Shown: piece after piece, positions 10,351 to 19,700 of the stretch
Position numbering within the stretch: the first letter of the stretch is position 1
Layout: the number at the start of each line of letters is the position of its first letter
DNA from: Oscillibacter sp. PC13
GTDB lineage: Bacteria; Bacillota; Clostridia; Oscillospirales; Oscillospiraceae
Reading direction: 5' to 3'
Assembly (NCBI RefSeq): GCF_900115635.1
Contig: NZ_FOXE01000001.1
Location: 124,001 to 188,000, forward strand
DNA length: 64,000 nucleotides
Notes under the pieces: model-generated
Told to the model about the DNA's origin: nothing
What the model saw: the letters and a program-made list of their open reading frames with translations, nothing else
The model's database searches: none
Made by a program: the position numbers and the translations under genes

Positions 10351-11429
10351 ACATCAAAGGGAAGCTGCTGCCCCTTCCCATCCTGCAGGGCGGCATGGGC
10401 ATCGGCGTCAGTCTGGACCGTCTGGCCGGGGCTGTGGCGGCCTGCGGCGGCATGGGCACCATCTCCACCGCTGTGGGAGGCTTTGCGGAGCCGGATTTCA
10501 CCTCCGACCCCCGGGGTGCCAACCTGCGGGCGCTGGCCCGGCAGGTGCGCAGGGCAAAGGAACTGGCCCACGGCGCGGGGCTTGTGGCCATCAACGCCAT
10601 GGTGGCAACCTCCCAGTATGCAGACAGCGTCCGCACCGCGCTGAAGGCGGGCGTGGACGCCGTGGTCTGCGGCGCAGGTCTTCCGAAGGACCTGCCCGCC
10701 ATTGCCCGGGAGGTGCCGGAAAGCGACGCCGCCCTGGCCCCTGTGGTCAGCAGCGGCCGGGCCGCAGGACTCATCTGCAGGCTGTGGGACCGGCACTACG
10801 AAACCGCACCGGACTTTGTGGTGCTGGAGGGTCCCCTGGCGGGCGGCCATCTGGGCTTTTCCAAGGAAGAGGCCCGGGAGGCCCAGGCTGGGCGCCCAGT
10901 CTCCCTGAGCGCACTTCTTCAGGATGTGCTGAATGCACTGGCCCCTTTCCGGGACAAATACCAGCGGGATATTCCCGTGTTTGTGGCGGGCGGCGTGAAG
11001 GACGGCGCAGAAATGGCCCGGTATATGCGGGAGGGCGCGGCAGGTGCCCAGTTTGCCACCCGGTTCATCGCCACCGAGGAATGCGACGCCAGCGATGCCT
11101 ACAAACAGCGCCTGCTGGACGCCCGGCCAGAGGACGTGGCCATCGTCCAGAGCCCCGTGGGAATGCCGGGGCGGGCGCTCCGCTCCCCTCTGATTCAGCG
11201 GGTAGAGACGGGAACACAGCCCGCCGTGGAGCGGTGCATGAAATGCCTTTCCGTCTGCGACTGGAAGACCGCCCCCTACTGCATTTCCAAAGCGCTGATT
11301 GCCGCCGTGCGGGGGGACTGGGAGAACGGTCTCTTTTTCTGCGGAGCCGGTGCCGGATCGGTCAACGCACGCTCCACCGTGGGAGAGCAGATGGAACAGA
11401 TTATGAACGAATGGAGGGCCGCGCAGTGA
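10341..11429 (+). CDS. Nitronate monooxygenase-like flavoprotein with a Cys4 motif
   Basis: A 362-residue relative of FabK and 2-nitropropane dioxygenase (PF03060). It shows LPILQGGMGIGVSLDRLA, a flavin-binding GPLAGGHLGFS, and FVAGGVKDGAEMARYMREGA, followed by AQFATRFIATEECDAS. Unlike FabK it has a C-terminal cysteine cluster, Cys299, Cys302, Cys306 and Cys314 (C-x2-C-x3-C-x7-C), that could bind a metal or iron-sulfur cluster. It overlaps fabK by ten bases and fabD by four, so it is made with the fatty-acid enzymes. Its reaction is unknown: a second enoyl reductase, a flavin-dependent isomerase or a detoxifying nitronate oxidase are all possible. Confidence 0.8.
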   Translation: MAVNIKGKLLPLPILQGGMGIGVSLDRLAGAVAACGGMGTISTAVGGFAEPDFTSDPRGANLRALARQVRRAKELAHGAGLVAINAMVATSQYADSVRTALKAGVDAVVCGAGLPKDLPAIAREVPESDAALAPVVSSGRAAGLICRLWDRHYETAPDFVVLEGPLAGGHLGFSKEEAREAQAGRPVSLSALLQDVLNALAPFRDKYQRDIPVFVAGGVKDGAEMARYMREGAAGAQFATRFIATEECDASDAYKQRLLDARPEDVAIVQSPVGMPGRALRSPLIQRVETGTQPAVERCMKCLSVCDWKTAPYCISKALIAAVRGDWENGLFFCGAGAGSVNARSTVGEQMEQIMNEWRAAQ

Positions 11430-12370
11430 AGCTCGGTTTTTTATACGCCGGACAGGGCAGTCAGCACCCCGGCATGGGTGCGGACCTGTACGAGGCGTTT
11501 CCCGCCTTCCGGACCGTCATTGACGGCACGAAGGTGGACTTTGACCTGAAAAAAGTCTCTTTTAAAGACCCGGACGGCGTTTTGAATCAAACCCGGTATA
11601 CGCAGCCCTGCATGGTGGCCTTTGCCGCGGGACTCACCGCCGTGCTGGCGGAAAAGGGCGTCATCCCCGCGGCGGCGGCAGGTCTTTCTCTTGGCGAGTA
11701 CTCCGCTCTCCACGCCGCCGGCGTGTTTGACGCCGCCACCGCCGTCAAGCTGGTGGCCTTCCGCGGCAGAGCCATGGAGGAGGCCGCCGCCGGGCGGGAG
11801 AGCGCCATGATGGCGGTTTTGAATCTGGACCGGGCTTTGCTGCAGGATGCCTGTGACGCTGCCTCTGACCTTGGCTGTGTGGTGATTGCCAACTATAACT
11901 GCCCGGGACAGCTGGTCATCGGCGGTGAAAAGGCCGCCGTGGAGAAGGCCGCTGCCCTGGCAAAGGAAAAAGGTGCCCGTCGGTGTCTGCCTCTGAAGGT
12001 CAGCGGGCCCTTCCACACCCCGCTGATGGCCCCCGCGGGAGACGCCCTGCAAACGTATTTTCAGGGCGTGAACTTTGCTCTGCCCCGCATCCCGGTCATC
12101 TTCAACTGTTTGGGTAACGTGATGGGTGACGGGGATACCATCCCCGCCCTGTTGGTGCGCCAGGTACAAAGCAGCGTCTTCATGGAGGATTCCATCCGCG
12201 CCATGGCCGCCATGGGCGTGGACGCCATGGTGGAAATCGGCCCGGGCAAAGCCCTCAGCGGCTTTGTGAAGAAAACCGTGCCGGAGATGCCGGTGTGCGC
12301 GGTGGAAACTGCGGCGGATGTGGAACAGCTGGCGCAGACGCTGGAGCGCTTGATAAAGGAGAAGGCATGA
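11426..12370 (+). CDS. fabD: Malonyl-CoA:ACP transacylase
   Basis: A 314-residue acyltransferase moving malonyl from CoA to ACP. Catalytic residues are Ser88 in the GLSLGEYSAL nucleophile elbow, Arg113 in AFRGRAM and His197 in GPFHTPLM; the start has the usual FLYAGQGSQHPGMG. I chose the GTG at 11426, which overlaps the stop of the preceding gene (GTGA) and begins right at the family start. The same frame stays open for more than a kilobase upstream, but that stretch is the out-of-frame shadow of the upstream gene. Confidence 0.93.
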   Translation: MKLGFLYAGQGSQHPGMGADLYEAFPAFRTVIDGTKVDFDLKKVSFKDPDGVLNQTRYTQPCMVAFAAGLTAVLAEKGVIPAAAAGLSLGEYSALHAAGVFDAATAVKLVAFRGRAMEEAAAGRESAMMAVLNLDRALLQDACDAASDLGCVVIANYNCPGQLVIGGEKAAVEKAAALAKEKGARRCLPLKVSGPFHTPLMAPAGDALQTYFQGVNFALPRIPVIFNCLGNVMGDGDTIPALLVRQVQSSVFMEDSIRAMAAMGVDAMVEIGPGKALSGFVKKTVPEMPVCAVETAADVEQLAQTLERLIKEKA

Positions 12371-13113
12371 TGAACTTTACAGGAAAGACCGCTGTGGTCA
12401 CCGGCGGCAGCCGCGGCATCGGCCGGGCCGTGTGTCTGGAACTGGCAAGGGGCGGCGCCAATGTGGTGCTGTGCTACGCCGGGAACGAGGCCGCAGCCCA
12501 GGAGACCGTGTCCGCCTGCGAGGCACTGGGTGCCCGGGCGCTGGCCGTCCGGTGCGACGTATCCGACGCAGCGCAGGTCAAGGGGCTGATGGACGCGGCC
12601 CTTCAGGCTTTCGGCGCCATTCACATTCTGGTGAACAACGCCGGAATCACCCGGGACAGCCTTTTGATGCTGATGAAGGAAGAGGACTTCGACGCCGTCA
12701 TCAACGCCAATTTGAAAGGCGCGTTTCTCTGCATGAAGGCAGTGGCCCGCACCATGATGAAGCAGCGGTACGGACGCATTGTCAGTTTGAGCTCCGTGGT
12801 GGGTCTCCGGGGCAATGCCGGGCAGATGAACTACGCCGCCAGCAAGGCCGGCGTCATCGGTCTCACCAAGTCCATGGCCAAGGAGCTGGCCTCCCGGGGC
12901 GTCACCGCCAACGCCGTAGCTCCCGGCTTTATCGACACGGATATGACTGCCGCCATGCCGGAACCGGCCAAAGCCGCCACTCTGGACTCTATCCCCATGG
13001 GCCGTCTGGGCGCAGCAGCGGATGTGGCAAAGGCCGTAGCCTTCCTGGCCAGCGAAGAGGCCGGATATATCACCGGCCAGGTTCTGGCCGTGGATGGCGG
13101 AATGAGCATGTGA
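12367..13113 (+). CDS. fabG: 3-oxoacyl-ACP reductase
   Basis: A 248-residue short-chain dehydrogenase that reduces beta-ketoacyl-ACP with NADPH. It has the cofactor motif TGGSRGIG (residues 12-19), NNAG near 90 and the catalytic Ser143-Tyr156-Lys160 set in SSVVGLRGNAGQMNYAASK. Two adjacent ATGs (12367, 12370) overlap the fabD stop; either could start. Normal FabG length. A 114-base spacer with a small CCGGCG/CGCCGG hairpin (13176-13192) separates it from fabF. Confidence 0.95.
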   Translation: MMNFTGKTAVVTGGSRGIGRAVCLELARGGANVVLCYAGNEAAAQETVSACEALGARALAVRCDVSDAAQVKGLMDAALQAFGAIHILVNNAGITRDSLLMLMKEEDFDAVINANLKGAFLCMKAVARTMMKQRYGRIVSLSSVVGLRGNAGQMNYAASKAGVIGLTKSMAKELASRGVTANAVAPGFIDTDMTAAMPEPAKAATLDSIPMGRLGAAADVAKAVAFLASEEAGYITGQVLAVDGGMSM

Positions 13114-13227
13114 CGAAGACACAATCTCCACATCCCTCATTGCGGCAAAAATAATTTCATTTTTGATTTCATCGGCCGGCGCCAATCGCCGGTCAGGGTC
13201 TGATACGAATTCAATTGGAGGTACACT

Positions 13228-14469
13228 ATGGAACGACGCAGAGTCGTGATTACCGGCCTGGGGGCAGTGACCCCTGTGGGCCTTACTGCTGTGGAAAGCT
13301 GGCAGGCCGTGAAAGACGGCGTGTGCGGCATCGCACCCATCACCCAATTTGACGCCTCTGCCCAGAAGGTAAAGCTGGCCGCCGAGGTAAAGGGCTTTGT
13401 GCCTGAAGACCATCTGGGCAAGCCGGAGGCCAAGCGCATGGGCCGTTTTACCCAATTTGCCGTGGTTTCCGCCCGGGAAGCCATGGCGGATGCGGGCTTC
13501 GTCATGGGCGAAGAGGAAGCGGACCGCTGCGGCGTCATCGTCTCCAGCGGTATCGGCGGCCTCTCCATCACAGAGAGCGAGCACGACCGGGGTCTTGCCC
13601 GGGGCTGGGACCGGGTGTCTCCCTTCTACATCCCCACCGCCATCTGCAACATGGCGGCCGGACAGGTGGCCATCGACACAGGCTTCCGGGGGATGTGCTC
13701 CTGCCCTGTCACCGCCTGCGCCGGCGGCACCAACGCTGTTGGCGATGCTTTCCACTATATCCGGGACGGCTATGCAGACGTGATGCTTTGCGGTGGCACA
13801 GAGGCCAGCGTCACGCCGCTAGCTATCGGCGGTTTCACCTCTATGAAGGCCCTGACGCAAAGCGAAGATCCCAGCCGCGCCTCCATCCCCTTTGACGCCG
13901 AACGCAGCGGCTTTGTGCTGGGTGAAGGCGCCGGCATCCTCCTGCTGGAGGAGCTCGGGCACGCTATGGTCCGGGGCGCCAAAATTTACGCAGAAGTCGT
14001 TGGTTACGGTGCCACCTGCGACGCCTATCACATGACCGCCCCCCGTCCTGACGGCTCCGGCGGCGCCAAAGCCATGGCCATCGCCGTGGCAGACGCCGAA
14101 ATTCAGCCGGAGGAAGTGGGTTATATCAACGCTCACGGCACCTCCACCCACTTGAACGACGCCGGGGAAACTGCCGCCGTCAAGGCAGTGTTCGGCAAAC
14201 AGGCGTATCAACTGGCTATGAGCTCCACCAAATCCATGACGGGCCACATGCTGGGCGCCGCCGGCGCGGTGGAAGCCATCTTCACAGCCCTCAGCCTGCG
14301 GGACGGTTTCCTGCCCGCCACCATCAACTATCAATTCCCTGACCCGGAGTGTGATCTGGATGTGGTGCCCAATCAGGGCCGGAGCGCAGAAATTCACTAT
14401 GCGCTCTCCAATTCTCTGGGCTTCGGCGGCCACAATGGCAGCCTGCTGCTGAAGAAGTGGGAGGCATGA
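13228..14469 (+). CDS. fabF: 3-oxoacyl-ACP synthase II
   Basis: A 413-residue elongating condensing enzyme. The Cys-His-His triad is Cys164 (VTACAGGTNAV), His303 (NAHGTSTHLND) and His340 (KSMTGHMLGAAGAVEA), with Lys335 also present. It condenses malonyl-ACP with acyl-ACP. ATG preceded by GGAGGTACACT. This is the only elongating KAS in the window; FabB is absent, as usual in Firmicutes. The stop overlaps the fabZ start by four bases. Confidence 0.95.
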   Translation: MERRRVVITGLGAVTPVGLTAVESWQAVKDGVCGIAPITQFDASAQKVKLAAEVKGFVPEDHLGKPEAKRMGRFTQFAVVSAREAMADAGFVMGEEEADRCGVIVSSGIGGLSITESEHDRGLARGWDRVSPFYIPTAICNMAAGQVAIDTGFRGMCSCPVTACAGGTNAVGDAFHYIRDGYADVMLCGGTEASVTPLAIGGFTSMKALTQSEDPSRASIPFDAERSGFVLGEGAGILLLEELGHAMVRGAKIYAEVVGYGATCDAYHMTAPRPDGSGGAKAMAIAVADAEIQPEEVGYINAHGTSTHLNDAGETAAVKAVFGKQAYQLAMSSTKSMTGHMLGAAGAVEAIFTALSLRDGFLPATINYQFPDPECDLDVVPNQGRSAEIHYALSNSLGFGGHNGSLLLKKWEA

Positions 14470-14912
14470 CCATGGGACTGCAGCTGAACTCCAACGAAAT
14501 TGCAAAGATTCTGCCCCACCGCTATCCCTTCGCCCTGGTGGACCGCATTGTGGACGGCGAACCGGGCCAGTGGGCCAAAGGCATCAAGTGTGTCAGTGTG
14601 AATGAGCAGATTTTCTGCGGTCATTTTCCACAGGAGCATGTGATGCCCGGCGTGCTGCTGATCGAGGCTATGGCCCAGGTAGGCGCGGTGGCCATCCTCT
14701 CCCTGCCGGAATATGCGGGAAAGACCGCCTATTTCGGCGGCATCAAGAATGCCCGGTTCAAGTCCAAGGTGACTCCAGGCGATGTGGTGGAGCTGGAGTG
14801 CACCCTCACTAAGCGCCGCGGCCCCGTGGGTATCGGGGAGGCCAAAGCCACTGTGGACGGCAAGGTGGTTGCCCTGGCGGAGCTGACCTTTGCCATCGGC
14901 GGGGAGGCATAA
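14466..14912 (+). CDS. fabZ: 3-hydroxyacyl-ACP dehydratase
   Basis: A 148-residue hot-dog-fold dehydratase that makes trans-2-enoyl-ACP. It begins near ILPHRYPFALVDRI and contains the catalytic His53 in CGHFPQEHVMPG and Glu67 in LLIEAMAQVGA. Candidate starts are ATG at 14466 (overlapping the fabF stop, preceded by GTGGGAGGC) and ATG at 14472; I prefer the first. It is the last biosynthetic gene of the cluster, followed by 63 bases and then fabT. Confidence 0.93.
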   Translation: MTMGLQLNSNEIAKILPHRYPFALVDRIVDGEPGQWAKGIKCVSVNEQIFCGHFPQEHVMPGVLLIEAMAQVGAVAILSLPEYAGKTAYFGGIKNARFKSKVTPGDVVELECTLTKRRGPVGIGEAKATVDGKVVALAELTFAIGGEA

Positions 14913-14940
14913 TTGCCTTTTTCCGTGAAGTGTGTATACT
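14913..14940 (+). promoter_or_regulatory. Possible internal promoter for fabT
   Basis: TTGCCT (14913-14918), 16-base spacer, TATACT (14935-14940), directly after the fabZ stop and about 30 bases before the fabT ATG. The -35 is imperfect, so this is tentative. Confidence 0.4.
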
Positions 14941-14975
14941 ATTGTCGAAAGTACGCGGGAAAGAGAGAAAACGGA

Positions 14976-15434
14976 ATGCTGAAAGATGCCTTTTTTGATG
15001 TGTATACCAAGTTTAAACTACATTTTTATCAGGAAATTTTCCAGCGTTTCCAGAGCCGGGAAGCCAGTCTCACCACAGTGGAGACCTTCTGTATGGAAAC
15101 CATTCAGGCCCTTGGAAACCCCACTGTCAATGAATTTGCCACCTTTATGCGCATTTCCCCGCCAAATGCCGCCTATAAGGTAAACAACCTAATCAAAAAG
15201 GGATATATCCGGAAAGTCCAGTCTCCGGATGACCGCCGGGAATACCATTTGGAAATCACCCAGAAATATGTGGACTACTATAATATCAGCATCTCCTATA
15301 TGGTGGAGGTGATGAACCGCATCGCCCAGCGCTTTCCTCCGGCCGACTGCGCCAAGCTGGAGGAGATGCTGAACATTGTCAGTCAGGAGCTGATGCCGGA
15401 AGTAGAGCTCCCGGAACGTCATTCTGCGGATTGA
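14976..15434 (+). CDS. fabT: MarR-family regulator, probable fatty-acid repressor FabT
   Basis: A 152-residue winged-helix protein. The recognition region is NPTVNEFATFMRISPPNAA and the wing is KVQSPDDRREYHLEIT, flanked by the long dimerisation helices of MarR proteins. FabT of streptococci and related Firmicutes represses fab genes when bound to long-chain acyl-ACP. Here it lies last in the cluster rather than near the front. Its likely target is the palindrome at 4614-4651. The ATG at 14976 follows GAGAGAAAACGGA; an earlier TTG would add an unlikely 21 residues. Confidence 0.8.
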   Translation: MLKDAFFDVYTKFKLHFYQEIFQRFQSREASLTTVETFCMETIQALGNPTVNEFATFMRISPPNAAYKVNNLIKKGYIRKVQSPDDRREYHLEITQKYVDYYNISISYMVEVMNRIAQRFPPADCAKLEEMLNIVSQELMPEVELPERHSAD

Positions 15435-15462
15435 ACCATACAACCCCCCGTCCATGTTGCAG

Positions 15463-15496
15463 CAGCACCCCAGGCATTTGCCTGGGGTGCTGTTTT
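15463..15496 (+). terminator. Intrinsic terminator of the fatty-acid operon
   Basis: A perfect 13-bp stem (15463-15475 with 15480-15492), loop ATTT, followed by TTTTG. It lies after fabT and before the converging gluQ stop; only the plus orientation has a T-tract. Confidence 0.8.
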
Positions 15497-15497
15497 G

Positions 15498-16457
15498 TCA
15501 GGAAAATAGGGTGGGCGGAATGCAGATGTCCTCTCCAGGCACCTTCTCCCAGGAAAAATCCTGCAGAAGGCTTTCTGCGTCTCTGGGCTCTGCCGACGGG
15601 TTAAATCCGGCCAGATACGCCAGCTTGCCCAAAATTTCCTCTGCCGTACAGTGCCCCCGCAGGCTCTCCAGTCCTGCGTCCGCATTCCGCTTGGAAAGGC
15701 GGTGTCCATCTGCTGCCAGTAACAGTGGAAAGTGGTAAAATGCCGGCGGCTTCAGTCCCAGCAGGTGATAGAGCAAAAGCTGCCTCGGTGTGGAGGACAA
15801 CAAATCCGCTCCCCGCACCACTTCTGTAACGCCCATGGCTGCGTCATCCACCACCACTGCCAGCTGATAGGCAAACATGCCGTCGGAGCGGCGCAGCAAA
15901 AAGTCTCCGCACTCCCGGGCCAGATTCTCTTGATAAAATCCCATATGTCCATCTGTAAAGGAGATCTCTTCCTCAGGCACCCGCAGCCGCAGAGCCGGAC
16001 TGCGGCCTGTTTTACGTGCTTTTTCCGCTGCTTGGGCGGAAGACAAAGCCCGGCAGGTACCTGCGTAGATCACCTGCCCATCCTCCCGGTGAGGAGCACT
16101 AGACGCGTGAAGCTCTGCCCGGGTGCAAAAGCATGGGTACACAAGCCCCCGATCCTGCAGGCGTTCCAAGGCAGCCTGATACAAATCATTTCTCAGGCTT
16201 TGGTAGTAAGGCCCACCCGGCCCGCCAACCTCTGGTCCCTCATCCCACCGGAGGCCCAGCCACCGCAAGTCCTCTTCCATCTGTTCGGCATAACGCCGGG
16301 GACAGCGCGCTGTATCCAGATCCTCAATTCGCAGAACCACGCGGCCCTCCTTCTGCCGTGCACTGAGCCACGCCAGCAGGCAACAGAGCATATTTCCCAA
16401 ATGAATCCGCCCGCTGGGCGAAGGCGCAAAGCGTCCCACAGTCATGTTCCCATTCAC
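15498..16457 (-). CDS. gluQ: Glutamyl-Q tRNA(Asp) synthetase
   Basis: A 319-residue GluRS paralogue without the anticodon-binding domain. The class I signature is SGRIHLGN, the KMSKS-like loop is RLSKRN, and the zinc site reads CFC...YxxxC (CFCTRAEL and IYAGTCRAL), matching the Cys-Cys-Tyr-Cys set of GluQ-RS. It attaches glutamate to queuosine in tRNA(Asp). The length (about 300) separates it from true GluRS (about 480). Monocistronic and convergent to fabT. In the first residues, MNGNMTVGRFAPSPSG, the second Met is an alternative start. Confidence 0.9.
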   Translation of the reverse strand: MNGNMTVGRFAPSPSGRIHLGNMLCCLLAWLSARQKEGRVVLRIEDLDTARCPRRYAEQMEEDLRWLGLRWDEGPEVGGPGGPYYQSLRNDLYQAALERLQDRGLVYPCFCTRAELHASSAPHREDGQVIYAGTCRALSSAQAAEKARKTGRSPALRLRVPEEEISFTDGHMGFYQENLARECGDFLLRRSDGMFAYQLAVVVDDAAMGVTEVVRGADLLSSTPRQLLLYHLLGLKPPAFYHFPLLLAADGHRLSKRNADAGLESLRGHCTAEEILGKLAYLAGFNPSAEPRDAESLLQDFSWEKVPGEDICIPPTLFS

Positions 16458-16514
16458 CTGTTCTTTCGTTTTTCCCTTTTATTATAGCGGCCTATCCTCC
16501 ATCGCACAAGTGGC

Positions 16515-16612
16515 TGCTACCAAACTGCTACCAATGTCAAAGCTTTACCGCCCAATGCTTTTATAGAGCTCAAAATGCTGTTGGTAGCAATCCTTTTGTC
16601 AATTTGCTACCA
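16515..16612. repeat. Four GCTACCA elements upstream of the first S-layer gene
   Basis: TGCTACCAA occurs at 16515-16523 and 16526-16534, exactly 11 bases (one helical turn) apart. An inverted copy is at 16581-16589 (TTGGTAGCA) and another direct TGCTACCA at 16605-16612. This arrangement, just upstream of the S-layer leader, looks like a cluster of regulator half-sites. No equivalent was seen upstream of the second S-layer gene. Confidence 0.5.
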
Positions 16613-16657
16613 GCTTGTTTTTTGTATCGGTTGTGTTCCAAGTATTTTTTATATGTT

Positions 16658-16731
16658 GTTTGGGGATGTATACTCTGCACGGCACTCTTTCAACTGGTTT
16701 TGGAACGGTAAATTTTAAAGGAGGAAATCCC
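16658..16731 (+). promoter_or_regulatory. Leader and probable -10 of S-layer gene 1, conserved with gene 2
   Basis: A 21-base block (16658-16678, core GGGGATGTATACTCTGC) and the segment from 16703 to the start (GAACGGTAAATTTTAAAGG, then GAGGAAATCC) recur nearly unchanged in front of the second S-layer gene at 24918-24991. TATACT (16669-16674) is a reasonable -10 and AAAGGAGG a very strong ribosome binding site. No good -35 is shared, so the upstream GGGGATG may matter instead. Confidence 0.55.
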
Positions 16732-19700
16732 ATGAAGAAGTTCCTTTCTCTGGCACTGGCTCTGGTGATGACCATGTCTCTGATCACCATCAGCGCCGGC
16801 GCCAAGGACTTCACGGACAACAGCAAGATCACTTATGAAGAAGCTGTCGCCGTGATCTCCGAGATTGGCGTTGTCGACGGCTATACCGACGGCGCGTTCA
16901 ATCCTCAGAACAACCTGACCCGTGGCGCGGCTGCAAAGATCATCTGCAACCTTGTCCTGGGCCCCACCACCGCCTCTGCGCTGAGCGCTGATGCGGCTCC
17001 CTTCTCTGATGTGCCTGCCACTCACGAGTTCGCTGGCTACATCGCCTACTGCTCTCAGCGGGGTATCATCAACGGCTACGCTGATGGCACCTTCAAGCCC
17101 GCCGGCACCCTGACCGGCTATCATTTCATGAAGATGCTGCTGGGCGCTCTGGGTTATGACGGCGAGGTCGAGGGCTTTACCGGCCCCAACTGGACCGTCA
17201 ACGTTGCAAAGCTGGCCCTCGGCGTCAAGCTGAACGCCGGCAACGACGAGTTCTCCGGCAATGCCTATGTGAACCGTGAAGAGGCCTGCCTGTATGCCTT
17301 CAACACCCTGAAGGCCGACATGGTGGAGTATGATGCCAAGACTCAGGTCTCCGTTGGCGGCTCCGAGGTCATCATCGCTGGTTCCAAGGCGAAGCCCGTC
17401 AGCGAGGCCAACGGCTGGGTCGGTACCAACGACGGCAACATCGATGACGACAATGTCCAGCAGTTCGCCGAAAAGTACTTCGAAAAGCTGACCAAGACCA
17501 AGAACGACACGGATGATTTCGGCCGCCCCGCTGTGGAGTGGAAGTACAAGGCCAACATCATCGGCAGCTATGCGGATCGCAGCGACCTGGTCGGCTCCTG
17601 GACCGCCAAAGCTCCCAAGAGCGAGATGTTCAAACTGGTCGGCTCCAGCATCGTGGATGACCTGCAGACCAGCGACTCCAAAAAGGACTATTACTTCACC
17701 GCTTATGTGGACGGTGAGGAGATCACTCCCGATCCCGATAACTACTTCGAGAAGAACAACACCTCTGCTGCCGGCACCAAGGATGCTGTGAAGCGCGGCA
17801 CCAACGTCGGTATGTCCGGCAACGGCGTTCTGACCGAGCTGTACATGGACGACGACAACAACGTCACGGTTGTGATGATCAACACCTATCTGGTGCAGGC
17901 CACTTCCGACTACAACTCCACCAAGGAGACGGTCAACGTCGAGGCCATCGACACCGACGAAACCACCAAGAGCAACTACAACAATGTGGTTCTGCCCAAC
18001 ATGGACACCTCCATTGACCAGGATGACTTTGATGTCTCCGGCGTGAAGGAAGATGATTACCTGCTGGTGACCTGGTCTGTGAGCGCAGACGAGTTCAAGT
18101 CTGTGGAACCCGCCACCATGAAGAAGGGCACTGTGTCTCAGTACACCGAGCGCGACAACGTGGTTGTGGACGGCGAAACCCTGAAGTATGCCCGCCTGAC
18201 CGGCGATACCGAGCAGGAGGAGCAGTTCTCCATCAACTCCGAGGCTTCCCTGGTTCTGGATGCCTATGGCTACATTCTGTATGTGGACGATGCCAACAGC
18301 ACCAGTTCCTATGTGTTTGTGAATGCTATCCAGGGCAAGACCAACCTGAACAAGGACGCCGTGGGCGATGCCTACTTCACCGACGGCACCTCTGCTGAAA
18401 TCAGCATCAAGAAGCTGTACGACAAAGACGGCGATGACTATGACAGCGGCAAGAATATCATTGCCAACGGCCAGGCCGGCTGGTACACCTTCACCAAGAA
18501 CTCCAGCGACAACTACACCCTGACCGCTGTGAAGGATTACAACAGTGCTAAGACGAATAGATACGAGGAGTCTGTCACGATCACCGCGGACAAGGAGAAG
18601 GATCAAATCGTATTCAGCAGCCGCGTAAACTTCCTGGGCGAAGTGGCCGGTACACAACCAGCAACCAAGCCCAGAGCAAACGAAAAGACCCTGTTCCTGA
18701 CCCTGGACAGCGACGAGTCTGTGGACGTCTACACCGGTGTGTCCAACGCCCCCGACGTGTATCTGAGCGAAAGCGGGAAGACCGCTGTTGTGACATATGT
18801 GGTGGATACGAACGGCTATGCCAAGTATGTGTTCATCGACGTGTCCGCTGATGAAAACGCCAACATTGACGGCAACAACAACATCGCCGACTACATGTTC
18901 GTCCTGTGGGACAACGGCAAGAAGACCGTGGTCGAGGGCGACGAGTACTGGCAGTATCAGGTCATCATTGATGGCAAGGAAGAGACCCGTTTCATCGCCG
19001 AGTCCCTGGTGGGCAGCAACGGCGGCGCAAAGGGCAAGCTCTTCTATGACATCAAGATGAACTCCAAGGATTACATCACCGACGCCACCAAGACCTTCAA
19101 GGATCATGACAAGGGCGGCAAGAGCGAGTTTGTCGTAAACAACTTTGCTGATGAGACCATCTCTCAGAAGAGCGGCAGCATCACCATCGGCGGTGAGAGC
19201 TACCTGGTTGATTCCGCTACCGAGGTCTACATGAACGTCCGCGCCAAGGCTCTGATGAAGAACAAGGGCAACGACTATGAGGCCTATGTGAAGACCACCA
19301 TCGGCACCATTGCCGGCCTGTGCACCAACTATGACGTCACCGGCACCGCTTATGTGGTTCTGGACGACGACTTTGGCACCACCGACCGCGCTGATTACCT
19401 GTTCGTGGACATCACCGGAGCTGTGGGAACTGGTAGCAGCAACAACGGTTCCACTGGTAGCGCCGGAGATGTGGACTATGAAGTCACCATCTCTAAGAGC
19501 GGTTTGGCCAACGTGAAGCTGACCAACTTGGTTTGGCCCGAAGATGTCTGCAAGGATGCCGTAGTCACCTACACCCTGAAGGACGAGGACGGCAACATCG
19601 TTGCGAACGAAGAGACGGTTACCATCGACTATCCCGGTTCCAGCGTGACGGACTTGGTCAATGTTTCTCCCTACAACAACACTGACAAGCTGACTGTTGC

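Noticed and set aside
10262-11425. An N-terminal extension of nearly 390 residues in frame with fabD
   Set aside because: It is Arg/Gly/Pro-rich, out-of-frame translation of the upstream flavoprotein gene; the family start coincides with the GTG at 11426.
13114-13227. Second FabT operator or promoter in the fabG-fabF gap
   Set aside because: The AT-rich stretch lacks a dyad like that at 4614-4651, and only a 6-bp CCGGCG/CGCCGG hairpin is visible.
12061-13755. A 564-codon open frame antisense to fabG and fabF
   Set aside because: Composition is His/Gly/Asp-rich with no domain, fully overlapping two well-supported genes.
16515-16612. CRISPR-like array from the GCTACCA repeats
   Set aside because: The units are 7-9 bases, unevenly spaced, one is inverted, and there are no regular spacers or cas genes.
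16690-19107. An open frame of about 800 codons on the strand opposite S-layer gene 1, and a similar one (22488-24935) opposite gene 2
   Set aside because: Both are antisense shadows produced by the strongly biased codon use of the S-layer genes; the deduced proteins are Val/Ala/Gly/His-rich without domains or ribosome sites, and the real genes have signal peptides and SLH motifs.
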